From: a virus | Direction: 5' to 3' (one strand) | Length of the DNA: 46,451 nt | IMG/VR virus record: IMGVR_UViG_3300035698_010566 | Location: 1-46,451 of that record | In this document: positions 15,199 through 23,497 of the stretch, piece by piece | How the letters are laid out: every line of letters starts with the position of its first letter | How positions within the stretch are numbered: position 1 is the stretch's first letter | Made by a program: the position numbers and the translations under genes | Notes under the pieces: model-generated | Told to the model about the DNA's origin: nothing | Databases searched by the model: none | What the model saw: the letters and a program-made list of their open reading frames with translations, nothing else

Positions 15199-18100
15199 CA
15201 GGCAGAGTCCTCATCGTAGGTGAAGATCCAGTCGTTCACGTCGTCGGGCACTGTGAGGTACTCAACATCCCCCGGATCGATATTCTTCGGGCCGGAGTCT
15301 TCTCCCACAATGTAGGTGACGGCATAGTCGTAGTTGACTGGGGAGTCACCCGTGGTGGTCGACACCAGCACCCGGTTTGCTGTCAGAAGCAGCCTCTCCG
15401 CAACGATCTCAGCTGCAGTGGTGTAGCCCGCTGCAATCAGAGTGGCATCGTCGCTGTAGCCAGAAATGGAGGCCCCCGTTGAACCGATGATGTATGCCCT
15501 CCCCACTACTGTGCCCAGACTCGCCAGGAGTGCCGATCCATCGAGAAGGCTCAATGCGATGTCGTCCTGGAAGACCCCCCGGAAATTTGTGGTAGAGCCC
15601 CCACCATTGGTGGTAGCCGCGGACAACTCATCCTTCAGCAACCACACAGAAGCCACAGCCGTGGAGAGATCTGAAATGACCTCTGCGTTTGCTACCAGAT
15701 CTGTATCCAGGGGTTCACGGATGACCTCTGAGTCCTCGCCCCGCACCATCTTGGTGAGAGGCACGATCACATAGGAGACACCTGCAGTGGTCTCCATGAC
15801 GTTGATCACATCGGACTGGCGGAGGGGATCTCCCAGGCGCAGATTCGAGATGTAGTTGGTGAGGTTGGTTCTGAGGAGAGGATCCACATCGCTCTTGCCC
15901 TTGCCCTTGTTGGTCACAATGGTGGCCTGGAGGAACAAGGGCACAGGCACTGCATCCTTGGCAACGATATCCGCCGTTGCACTCCGCTTCACACCCAGAG
16001 CATTCTGCGTGACACTCACAACGAGGTTCACGGTGTAGGTGGCCGTGAAGTTCTCATCGTGAACATAGTCCAAGAGAACCGTTGCACCACTCAGGATGGT
16101 GCCCGTGGAGACTCGTCGGATTGCCAACGGTGTCGTCTGGGTCCCGAGGATGATGGTGTAATCAGGAGTGCCGCTGGGGTCGTCGGGGCCCTTGTAGAGA
16201 ACGGTCCTGTCCTCGTTGTAGACCTCAATCGTCAGGAACACAGCTCCGAGGCTGTCCACATACTCCGGATAGTCCCCGATGAGCACATGCTCCTCATCCG
16301 TTACCGTGATGAGATCCCCAGAGGGGACCAGATCGCCATCATCGTCTGTGTAGGCTGTAATCGACAGGTAGTCCGCTGCGAGCGTTGAGCGCCCCTTCTC
16401 CAACGGAGCATCCGGGTGGTTGAGTGCATAGGAGCTTGTAGGCAACACCCCTGAAACCACACCCTCCACAGAGGTCACTGCTGTGACGGGCTGTCTCGGG
16501 AACACGAAGGTGCTCCCCAAACGCCTGCGGTACGAACCCAACACGACATCCGTGAGATCGACTGCGGGCTGAGCGATGCTCGTGTCGAGCTGGATGGTGT
16601 CGTAGCTCGTGATGGTCACGTCAGTCAGGTCAAACACAAGACCCGTACTGGCGTTCTTGAACTCGTAGCCCGCAGTGGGGTAGTTCAGCATCTCTACGAT
16701 GGGATTGTCCGTGGACAATGCGGTGTCGACCGCACGGAACTGCAGATTCGAGGTGCTTCCGATAACGACGAATTGGATGTCCTGTGCGATCTCGAATGTG
16801 AACGAGAACGAGTCAGTCACCGACGCGATGTTGTCGCCCTGAATCCAGACATCAACCTTGCCGCCGCGATGCACCCCATTGTCATCCAGGTCTCGCTGCA
16901 TGAGGGAATGTCCAGCACCCACCACATTGGCCTTGACCACACCTGCCACATCCGCAGCAGTCTGGAGAAGACCCTGCTTCGTGCTGGTGTCCACCGATGC
17001 CAGAGCGTTGCGAGCACGCTCCACCAGCTCGTGGTTTGTCTCCTGGTCCTTGCCTCCGAACATGTCGGAAGTGTTCGTCACAGAAAGGCCCGGCAGAGAA
17101 GAAACCAGTCGCCGCACCTGTCCAGCACCCACGTCCCCGGAAGTCCCCACCACCGTGGCCTTGATCGGTACCGTGACCTCGTACCTGCCATTCACAGGAT
17201 TGTAGAAGGAAGCAAGCTGGTTTATCGGGATGGTCGCTGCACGTGTAGTGCGGAACGTCTGACCACCACCGGACACCACGGTGCCAAGCAGGATGTTCAA
17301 TGACCTGGAAGGACGGATCGTCGTGAAGAAAGTCACATAACCCTGGGAGAATCTGCCAGGACGGCGGGACTTCCCGAGGTTGTTTGCATAGGCATCGACA
17401 GCAGAATCGATCAGTGCCTGAACATCAGAGTCACTGGTGAGGTAGAACGCGATCTTGAGTGCTTGCTTGTAGGCAGATGTTGCTACCGGAGCGGACTCCC
17501 CTGTCCCTGCGGGGTCATCGACAGCAAGGAGCTGTGTGGGTGACATTGCCCGGTGCAGGAAGTCGAGAATGAACCGCAGCCGCTCCGCTTCTGACGAGAA
17601 GGGATCAATCGTCACGTCTCGAAGGGAAGACCCTGCCTCTACCTTGATCTGCGGGTTGGAACGCAGCACTGACGTGATGTAATCCCGAACAATCTGCTGG
17701 CGGCTCACGACAGGGAAGCTGCCGATGGATGCCGTGACCTTCAGGGGGTGCCCAACCACTTCCTGTGAGAAGGAGGACTCGAACTCGGTGTTTGTGGTGG
17801 CGTCGAAGAACACCGCAGTCAGCACATAGTAAAGAAGCTCGTCATCCTGGAGAGCCGCAAAGGCCCCGATGGAGATAGTGGCTGGGGTGCTGGTTGGGCC
17901 CGCCAGACGGTCGTGCAGGAAGCTGTACTGCTGGATCTCTCTGATGGAGTCCAGTGCCACAGAGGTTCGAATCTGCCGCACAGTCTCATCGAGAACAGTG
18001 CGCTCATTCAGGTCCTCTTGAATGAGTGTGCCGTCCCCATCTTCCTGCTGACCTCTGACACGGAAGTACATCGGGTCAGCAACAGGGTCCCCGTTGGAAG

Positions 18101-18677
18101 TGACCACGATGTCGGAGTCCACCTCGTAGGAGATGATGGCATCGATCTCCTCCACCGTCGTGTTGTCAGACACCGTTTCCAGGTTGACCCTCTGGTAGCC
18201 GCTGTCCCCACCACCCTCGCTGATGCTGGAGTAGAAGTTGAACCCCTGGAACCCAGTGGTGGTGATTCCCTCCGCATCGAGCTGAACAGTGCCGTCGAGT
18301 TGGGTGAGCGTGATGTTCGTGGGGGGCGTGGCAACGATGCCAATGTCCGACTCACGCACAAGATCAACTTCGATACTCGTAGAGGCAGAAGTTGACCCCG
18401 ACGAGAAGATGGCACGGACCTCGATGGTGTTGGTCCCAGGGATAAGCTCAAGCCCTGAGGGGAACACTGTGGAATTGGGCAGCGACCAAGACGTGCCTTC
18501 AAACAGGATAAAATCAGGGCCATTCGAGAATTCCGAACCGTTGATGGACACTTCCATGTCCACGGTATCAGCATCCGTGATCCCTGTGAAGAACCTGTTC
18601 TCCACGGTTGTAGTGAACGCCAAGACAGTTCGGAGTTGCCCATCGGGGCCGTACACCTGGGGGCTCAGATCAGCCAT
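15198..18677 (-). CDS. Baseplate J-like protein (gp6/gp47 type), enlarged
   Basis: A 1159-residue baseplate wedge protein. The recognisable J core lies at about 440-600: ILLGTVVSGGGQTFRTTRAA, VTVPIKATVVGTSGDVGAG, LSVTNTSDMFGGKDQETNHE, LVERARNALASVDTSTKQGL. This is the family pattern of GxxF(R/x)T, then GxxGNVxAG, then NxxxxxGGxDxE(T/S), then R. Most J proteins are about 300-400 residues; here a long N-terminal part adds an Ig-like domain (1-107, NTIEVRAIFSSGSTSASTSI) and a second beta domain (116-220), and the C-terminus (600-1159) adds more. In contractile tails this protein forms the wedge ring that couples host contact to sheath contraction. It begins 38 bases after the gp25-like gene, as usual for the pair. 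Confidence 0.88.
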   Translation of the reverse strand: MADLSPQVYGPDGQLRTVLAFTTTVENRFFTGITDADTVDMEVSINGSEFSNGPDFILFEGTSWSLPNSTVFPSGLELIPGTNTIEVRAIFSSGSTSASTSIEVDLVRESDIGIVATPPTNITLTQLDGTVQLDAEGITTTGFQGFNFYSSISEGGGDSGYQRVNLETVSDNTTVEEIDAIISYEVDSDIVVTSNGDPVADPMYFRVRGQQEDGDGTLIQEDLNERTVLDETVRQIRTSVALDSIREIQQYSFLHDRLAGPTSTPATISIGAFAALQDDELLYYVLTAVFFDATTNTEFESSFSQEVVGHPLKVTASIGSFPVVSRQQIVRDYITSVLRSNPQIKVEAGSSLRDVTIDPFSSEAERLRFILDFLHRAMSPTQLLAVDDPAGTGESAPVATSAYKQALKIAFYLTSDSDVQALIDSAVDAYANNLGKSRRPGRFSQGYVTFFTTIRPSRSLNILLGTVVSGGGQTFRTTRAATIPINQLASFYNPVNGRYEVTVPIKATVVGTSGDVGAGQVRRLVSSLPGLSVTNTSDMFGGKDQETNHELVERARNALASVDTSTKQGLLQTAADVAGVVKANVVGAGHSLMQRDLDDNGVHRGGKVDVWIQGDNIASVTDSFSFTFEIAQDIQFVVIGSTSNLQFRAVDTALSTDNPIVEMLNYPTAGYEFKNASTGLVFDLTDVTITSYDTIQLDTSIAQPAVDLTDVVLGSYRRRLGSTFVFPRQPVTAVTSVEGVVSGVLPTSSYALNHPDAPLEKGRSTLAADYLSITAYTDDDGDLVPSGDLITVTDEEHVLIGDYPEYVDSLGAVFLTIEVYNEDRTVLYKGPDDPSGTPDYTIILGTQTTPLAIRRVSTGTILSGATVLLDYVHDENFTATYTVNLVVSVTQNALGVKRSATADIVAKDAVPVPLFLQATIVTNKGKGKSDVDPLLRTNLTNYISNLRLGDPLRQSDVINVMETTAGVSYVIVPLTKMVRGEDSEVIREPLDTDLVANAEVISDLSTAVASVWLLKDELSAATTNGGGSTTNFRGVFQDDIALSLLDGSALLASLGTVVGRAYIIGSTGASISGYSDDATLIAAGYTTAAEIVAERLLLTANRVLVSTTTGDSPVNYDYAVTYIVGEDSGPKNIDPGDVEYLTVPDDVNDWIFTYDEDSA

Positions 18678-18715
18678 AGATCACACCAGGAAAGACTGGG
18701 AAGCATTGGCAAAAC

Positions 18716-19849
18716 CTATACCCCCAGCGAGAGGTTGTTTGTTCCGGCGAGTGCAACGGCACCAGGCACTGCAAAAACAATGGAGAGGGAGATAGGTTCA
18801 CCCGAGGCATTGGACACCACCACACGCACCATGAACGCAGTGTGCTCTGTCTCGTGGGGCAGCACTTCGACTGACAGGATGGATGCCAGTCGCTCTTTCA
18901 ACGAAACCCGCTGGAAGTTCGCCTGCTCCCCCTGAAGCCGCTGCATCTTCTGCAGGGCCCCCACCACGTCTTCCCGGAGGAGAGTGGAAATTGCACCCAC
19001 TGCCTTCGTTCCAATTCGAGAGGAGATCCTGCACCCATAGGCAGGGTGGTAGGGGTTGGACGCAGACACCGTTAGCAGAATCTTCAGGGAAGCCTGATAG
19101 AGAAGGTCCTCACCCTCAATAATGACCAGTTCACCCTGTGGGTCGAACCGCCAGTCATTCTCGGTACCGCGACCCTGGCACCGAGGACACCTTGCAGGAG
19201 CGGTCACATAGGTCATTTTGAATGTGGGGTTGGTGCGAACCTGATCCACAAACTTCGGGTACAGAGCATGGGAGATCACGAGCCCATCTCGGTTCACGAG
19301 GGGCAGCACGTCGCCCCGCCTCTCCATATGCCACCCAGGGAACAACAGTTTGCCCCGGATTGCCCGCTGACCTGTGAACCCCACAGAGGCAGCAGCCCGC
19401 CCCGACACGAGGATGCGAGACTCCTTCCCGATGTTTGCAATGTCCGTGAACACAAGGTGCCCATTGTCATTGGCCACCACAATGTCTGTGAAGGAGCTGC
19501 GGAACAACCGCACGAGAGTGTCAGTGTTGACACGCCTGCCGAAAGGAAGGGTGAACGTGCGTGTCTCTGTGCTGCTCGTCACAGTCAGCACATTAGATTC
19601 CACCGACACCCCACCGTCCGACACACAACCCTGAATGTAGAACGGCCCAGACTCTGCCCCAATGATGGAGGCTTGGGAATGAAGCCCTGACGGAGGGATG
19701 TAATACTCGTTGTTTGCCAACACCCTCAGGAGCGTCCGATTTGCCACCGGAGCCACCGGAACCAGGGACATCCGGTCTGACCCCAAAGCCACGGGCTCCT
19801 CGATGACGAGGTGCGGACACACATGACCAAGTTGGAACTCCTGTGACAC
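18716..19849 (-). CDS. gp25-like baseplate wedge protein with N-terminal extension
   Basis: A 377-residue protein. The C-terminal part (about 245-360) resembles gp25/W-type wedge proteins: DLLYQASLKILLTVSASNPY, HPAYGCRISSRIG, REDVVGALQKMQ, then alternating strands (VEVLPHETEHTAFMVRVVV). The N-terminal 200 residues are a beta-rich extension with a flagellin-like module (84-173: TFTLPFGRRVNTDTLVRLF, HLVFTDIANIGKESRILVSG, FTGQRAIRGKLLFPGW). A CPRCQGRG half-zinc motif at 221-228 links the two. Position just before the J-like gene supports the call, since gp25 and J are adjacent in most contractile-tail clusters. It starts with GTG because an in-frame TGA precedes it immediately and AGAGG lies seven bases upstream. 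Confidence 0.6.
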   Translation of the reverse strand: MSQEFQLGHVCPHLVIEEPVALGSDRMSLVPVAPVANRTLLRVLANNEYYIPPSGLHSQASIIGAESGPFYIQGCVSDGGVSVESNVLTVTSSTETRTFTLPFGRRVNTDTLVRLFRSSFTDIVVANDNGHLVFTDIANIGKESRILVSGRAAASVGFTGQRAIRGKLLFPGWHMERRGDVLPLVNRDGLVISHALYPKFVDQVRTNPTFKMTYVTAPARCPRCQGRGTENDWRFDPQGELVIIEGEDLLYQASLKILLTVSASNPYHPAYGCRISSRIGTKAVGAISTLLREDVVGALQKMQRLQGEQANFQRVSLKERLASILSVEVLPHETEHTAFMVRVVVSNASGEPISLSIVFAVPGAVALAGTNNLSLGV

Positions 19850-19878
19850 TCAAAACCTCTGTCTCTAGGGGTCGGGGA

Positions 19879-19885
19879 CTATAGG
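19879..19885 (-). promoter_or_regulatory. CCTATAG element upstream of the gp25-like gene
   Basis: In the 46-base gap before the gp25-like gene, the minus strand reads GCCGCCTATAGTCCCCGACC followed by CCTAGAGACAGAGG. The element is 29 bases before the GTG start, closely matching the spacing of the two fibre-cluster copies. No -35 box is visible. It would divide the baseplate block into two transcripts if active. Confidence 0.4.
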
Positions 19886-19895
19886 CGGCATACCG

Positions 19896-20723
19896 TTACA
19901 GGGCTGTGTCGCTCTCCTCGGGATCATCAGACAGCAGGAAGGGGTATCTCCCCAAGGCCTCGCCATTCTCAGACGTGAAGTCCGGGGTGTTCGTCTCATC
20001 CATTTCGTAGAAGATGGAATCAATGGCAGCCACAATCTGTGAGACCGACAGGTTCTTGTCATACTGGTCTTCATCAATCCCCGGAATGGTGGGAAGGACA
20101 CCAGCAATCGCCATGGTGATGTCAGTCAGCTCCTTCAGGAACTGCTCACGCAGGTCACAGAGCTTGAGGATGCGCTGCTCAATGGCATCCCTCTTGTTGC
20201 GGATCTCCGGGTTCACCCAGTTGCGTCCTGCCGCCACTCTCCCTGCCACACGGGCGTTTTGCTGCTGCTTACGCCCCCCTGTTCGAGCAGGTGCATATTT
20301 CTTGATGTTGACGTAGCCGCCCTCGTAAGCTTCTCCCGTGTTGTAGGAGCCAGTCTTCGGGGCGATTGATCCATTGTAGGGTTGGGTCTCTGTCCCCTCT
20401 TGATCGTCACCCGTGGAGTCAAGGATGACAGTGTGATCCGGGGTCAGGAACAGGCTGATGTCGAAGGGGTTGCCGCCCTGGGCCACATAGGCCTGTATGA
20501 GCTTCCCCAGGGAGGACCCCGGAGTCACAGAGAACCCGTCACGTTTCTCCGTGACATCCCCGTCGGCATTGGACGTAAACATGACCGTGACATTCCCGAT
20601 GCGGACAAGCTCTGCCTGGATGACACGGATCCGCTCAGCGGAGTCCCGGCGCTCCTCCAAGATGAACTTGCGGAACGCCTGCCAGGAGCCTTGTCGGAAT
20701 GAGCCTAGCCAATGAAAAGACAT
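19896..20723 (-). CDS. Putative baseplate or tail structural protein
   Basis: A 275-residue protein, MSFHWLGSFRQGSWQAFR to DDPEESDTAL. The N-terminus is helical and charged (AFRKFILEERRDSAERIRVI), followed by a mixed segment that ends in a basic linker (TGGRKQQQNARVAGRVAAGR, about 146-166). A long helix follows (NKRDAIEQRILKLCDLREQF), and the C-terminus is acidic. Its ATG lies two bases from the stop of the 835-residue gene. Because it sits between spike and wedge genes it is probably virion-associated, but no known family is recognised. Confidence 0.6.
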   Translation of the reverse strand: MSFHWLGSFRQGSWQAFRKFILEERRDSAERIRVIQAELVRIGNVTVMFTSNADGDVTEKRDGFSVTPGSSLGKLIQAYVAQGGNPFDISLFLTPDHTVILDSTGDDQEGTETQPYNGSIAPKTGSYNTGEAYEGGYVNIKKYAPARTGGRKQQQNARVAGRVAAGRNWVNPEIRNKRDAIEQRILKLCDLREQFLKELTDITMAIAGVLPTIPGIDEDQYDKNLSVSQIVAAIDSIFYEMDETNTPDFTSENGEALGRYPFLLSDDPEESDTAL

Positions 20724-20725
20724 GC

Positions 20726-23233
20726 CTACTCCACCTCGGGGAAGATCGCCTGGAGGATCTCAACGATGCTCGCAGGGAGACCCCCAGCAACCAACACCAC
20801 ACCCGCACCGTAGTCGTCAGAGCCGTCCGTGGGCTTGTTGCCGGCGTTGACCAGACCAGAGAGGATGCCGTCTGTCCCCTGCCCCGTCACCACAAGGGCT
20901 GACATCTGCGGGAGGTCGAATCCTGACAGGGATGCAATCAGCCCGTCGATTCTGACAACCAGAGCCTGCATTTCCAGGATGCGTGCCTCCAGGGATTCGA
21001 TGTAGTCCGTAATCACATCAGTGACGCCCTTTGTCCCCTGCTGTGTTGCTTGCGCCCAACCGAGAAGAGCATCCAGAGCGGAGTCAACTGCGGGGAGTCC
21101 TTGGGGGAACAGTCGAAAGGTGTCCCATGCCCCTGCCCCAGGTTGTGCGGGGAGGGTCGTTGTGGATGCTGCCACGTTGAGAATCAGGAGGGCAGCAGTG
21201 TATACGTCATCTGGAATCATATTGCGGCAGAAATCAATGACGGGGGTGCTGCCAATCTGGAAATCGTAAATGATGGGGGAGAAATCCGCAGACCCCTGCC
21301 CGACAAGCCAACTCCCTTCACTGGTGTGGAACTTCTCCATGAAGCCGGGGAGACGCTGGATATCAGAATCCCCATAAAGGTACTCTGCCTCGGTTGCCAC
21401 TTTGTTCCGCTGTGTCGACAACGGGTTGAGTGCCAAACCCACCCGTGCCCTGCTGTCCCCCAAAGACTCCAGAATCGTGGTGTCTGGAAATCTCGGGTTG
21501 GCATCTGACCACTTGAATGACAAAAGTGCGGAAGCATTGCTAACAAGCTCTGCCTCAACACCCAAGGGGCCTGTCTTCTTGTAAAGGACGTTTGCATAGG
21601 AACGGCATCGCCGCAGCAAGTTCTGTCGGAAATCTTCGGGTGCGATCCCTTGACGGTCGAAGTACCCAGACCGGAACATCTCGGGGAAGATGAACCTCGC
21701 AATGTCTTCCAACCCTGTCCCCTTGAGCCCCTTCCCTGGCTGGAAAGGCCACCAAGTCAAACCCACAGGCGTGACGACTGCTTTTGCCAAAGGGAGGTCA
21801 GACCGACTCAAGATCATTACAGCAAGTGCTGTTGCCACCACGTCCAGATAGTTCTGCGTCGTGCTCGACGGGAACGTCAGAGTGAGGGGATCACTGGGGG
21901 CTGTCTTTGCACCAGCCCCGAAAGGAGCTTCCAAAAACACTGTGCCCGTAGTTTGAGCTGCGGATGCAATTGCCGTCGCATTTGTGGTCCAGAAGTTCAG
22001 GGGCTCTGACACCGGCCCTGTCTTCCCAACCCCATTCGCAGTGACTACTGTAGATGCCACAGCATCGTTCACGGCAGACACTCGAATCTGCACTGTTGTG
22101 GCAGGACCATCCCCCACAGGAATCACAGAGGGATCCCCGTTGGAATCGTAACTCACCTCAGCTTCCCAGGGCATATCCTCCAGATCGAGAGTCGCGGCAA
22201 ACCCCTGACCCGGGGCGTCCGTGTCGAAGAATCCTGCCTTCACAAAGAAGGTACGTTGGAGCAGATATTTGCCATCTGTGGTCTTGAGCAGATCGAGGGG
22301 GATCGGGGTGTTGTCCGCAGAATCCCGGTAGGCATAGAGAAGCCCCTTGTCGACGTCGGGGGGCAATGTCATTGCGTCCAGATCGCCAATGTCGATCATG
22401 TCCGACCCCCCATAGAGTCGGAACGGCAGCTGCGTTTTGGGGTCCCGTATGAGCCCCTGCACCCGATTCGAGCCCGGGGAGTTGCTTGCAGGGTAGGTGT
22501 CGTAGGCAAGGATGAGACCACCCACCACCGTGGACACTTCAACCAAAAAGCCCTTGGGGGAGAGTGCTGGCCAAGCTACCGCCACCCGTGAGGATGTCAT
22601 CTGCCAACGCACGTTGGCCCTGTTGGGGACCCCGCCACGCCCCAACGGCTTGAAGGTGGACAACGAAGCCCCTTCCCTGCCGTAGGTTGCCTGCAGCCCC
22701 AGGGGCGGCGTAGAGGAATCAATGGGAGTAGGTTTCCCGAAGAAGGCAAGAATCTTCTCGATGGCTTCGACCATCTCGCCAGCACCCACAGTACCTGCCC
22801 CGGTGTAGAGGAAGATTCCGATGGTTGCGGTGCGAGACGAGAAGTCCGGTCGGGTGGGGTCCTGGCGATTGACCAGACGCCCGATCATTCGTCTTTCGTA
22901 CCCCGCATACCCCCCGAGAATCGTGGTGTATTTCGGGGGATCCAGAAGACTATCCGCAGCAAAGTAGACGCCGATCTGCCGGATATCCCCAAGCAAACCC
23001 TCAACCTCCTCCACCAACGCTTCTATGATGGCTTTGAGAGGATCGAGAATCCCGATTGAAAATGCCTTCATCACTTGCAGAATAGTGAGTAAAACATTGA
23101 GCACCGCAACCAGTGCAGTGGTCAAAGATTGCGCAGTGTCCGCAATTCCTGTGAAGGTGCTTGGGAGCCCAGGCTGGACAGTCGCCCAAGAGCCTACAAG
23201 CTGTTCGCTATCGCCAGTTTCCGGAGAACCCAA
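20726..23233 (-). CDS. Large baseplate/tail structural protein, unknown family
   Basis: An 835-residue protein starting at TTG: GGAGGGG lies eight bases upstream and no in-frame ATG occurs until about residue 55. Residues 36-76 are an unusually hydrophobic helical stretch (LTTALVAVLNVLLTILQVMK, then GILDPLKAIIEALVEEVEG). About 195-250 looks like an FnIII-type strand pattern (VRWQMTSSRVAVAWPALSP). Further mixed regions follow, and the C-terminus (about 700-800) has helices such as AQATQQGTKGVTDVITDYIE. The hydrophobic start could be a membrane-active or buried trimerisation helix. Flanked by small baseplate genes; role inferred as virion structural. Confidence 0.65.
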   Translation of the reverse strand: MGSPETGDSEQLVGSWATVQPGLPSTFTGIADTAQSLTTALVAVLNVLLTILQVMKAFSIGILDPLKAIIEALVEEVEGLLGDIRQIGVYFAADSLLDPPKYTTILGGYAGYERRMIGRLVNRQDPTRPDFSSRTATIGIFLYTGAGTVGAGEMVEAIEKILAFFGKPTPIDSSTPPLGLQATYGREGASLSTFKPLGRGGVPNRANVRWQMTSSRVAVAWPALSPKGFLVEVSTVVGGLILAYDTYPASNSPGSNRVQGLIRDPKTQLPFRLYGGSDMIDIGDLDAMTLPPDVDKGLLYAYRDSADNTPIPLDLLKTTDGKYLLQRTFFVKAGFFDTDAPGQGFAATLDLEDMPWEAEVSYDSNGDPSVIPVGDGPATTVQIRVSAVNDAVASTVVTANGVGKTGPVSEPLNFWTTNATAIASAAQTTGTVFLEAPFGAGAKTAPSDPLTLTFPSSTTQNYLDVVATALAVMILSRSDLPLAKAVVTPVGLTWWPFQPGKGLKGTGLEDIARFIFPEMFRSGYFDRQGIAPEDFRQNLLRRCRSYANVLYKKTGPLGVEAELVSNASALLSFKWSDANPRFPDTTILESLGDSRARVGLALNPLSTQRNKVATEAEYLYGDSDIQRLPGFMEKFHTSEGSWLVGQGSADFSPIIYDFQIGSTPVIDFCRNMIPDDVYTAALLILNVAASTTTLPAQPGAGAWDTFRLFPQGLPAVDSALDALLGWAQATQQGTKGVTDVITDYIESLEARILEMQALVVRIDGLIASLSGFDLPQMSALVVTGQGTDGILSGLVNAGNKPTDGSDDYGAGVVLVAGGLPASIVEILQAIFPEVE

Positions 23234-23236
23234 GGA

Positions 23237-23461
23237 TCACACCCCTCCGCCATGCTTGAGCCGCTGGGCAGTCACATGGAGATCAGCCACCGTCTCTTTG
23301 TCCTTCTGCACCTGATCCAGAAGAACATCTCTCAGCTTGAGGAGCAGCACTTTGGACTTCTCCGCGTGAATTGGAGAAGCTTCACCACCTGGGGTGCCTC
23401 CCCACTGGTCATGGGGAATGCCCAGAGCGTCCAACTTGGCTCGCATCTCCTCTAGAGTCAC
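23237..23461 (-). CDS. Small helical protein after the giant gene
   Basis: A 74-residue protein, start GTG with AGGAG about seven bases upstream. It opens TLEEMRAKLDALGIPHDQWG, an SAP- or helix-hairpin-like amphipathic start, then has a Gly-rich turn and a long helix (KSKVLLLKLRDVLLDQVQKD, about residues 35-66) with coiled-coil periodicity. Its TGA is three bases from the TTG of the 835-residue gene. It could be a small chaperone or an adaptor between giant and downstream proteins; this is inference from position. Confidence 0.55.
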   Translation of the reverse strand: MTLEEMRAKLDALGIPHDQWGGTPGGEASPIHAEKSKVLLLKLRDVLLDQVQKDKETVADLHVTAQRLKHGGGV

Positions 23462-23486
23462 AACAGTCTCCTACCAAGGGGAACCG

Positions 23487-23492
23487 CATAGG
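23487..23492 (-). promoter_or_regulatory. Weak CCTAT-type element upstream of the 74-residue gene
   Basis: The 36-base gap after the giant gene reads on the minus strand TTTTGCCTATGCGGTTCCCC. The CCTAT core is 25 bases before the GTG start, as in the 643-residue fibre case. It lacks the AG of the three stronger elements, so support is weak. Confidence 0.2.
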
Positions 23493-23497
23493 CAAAA

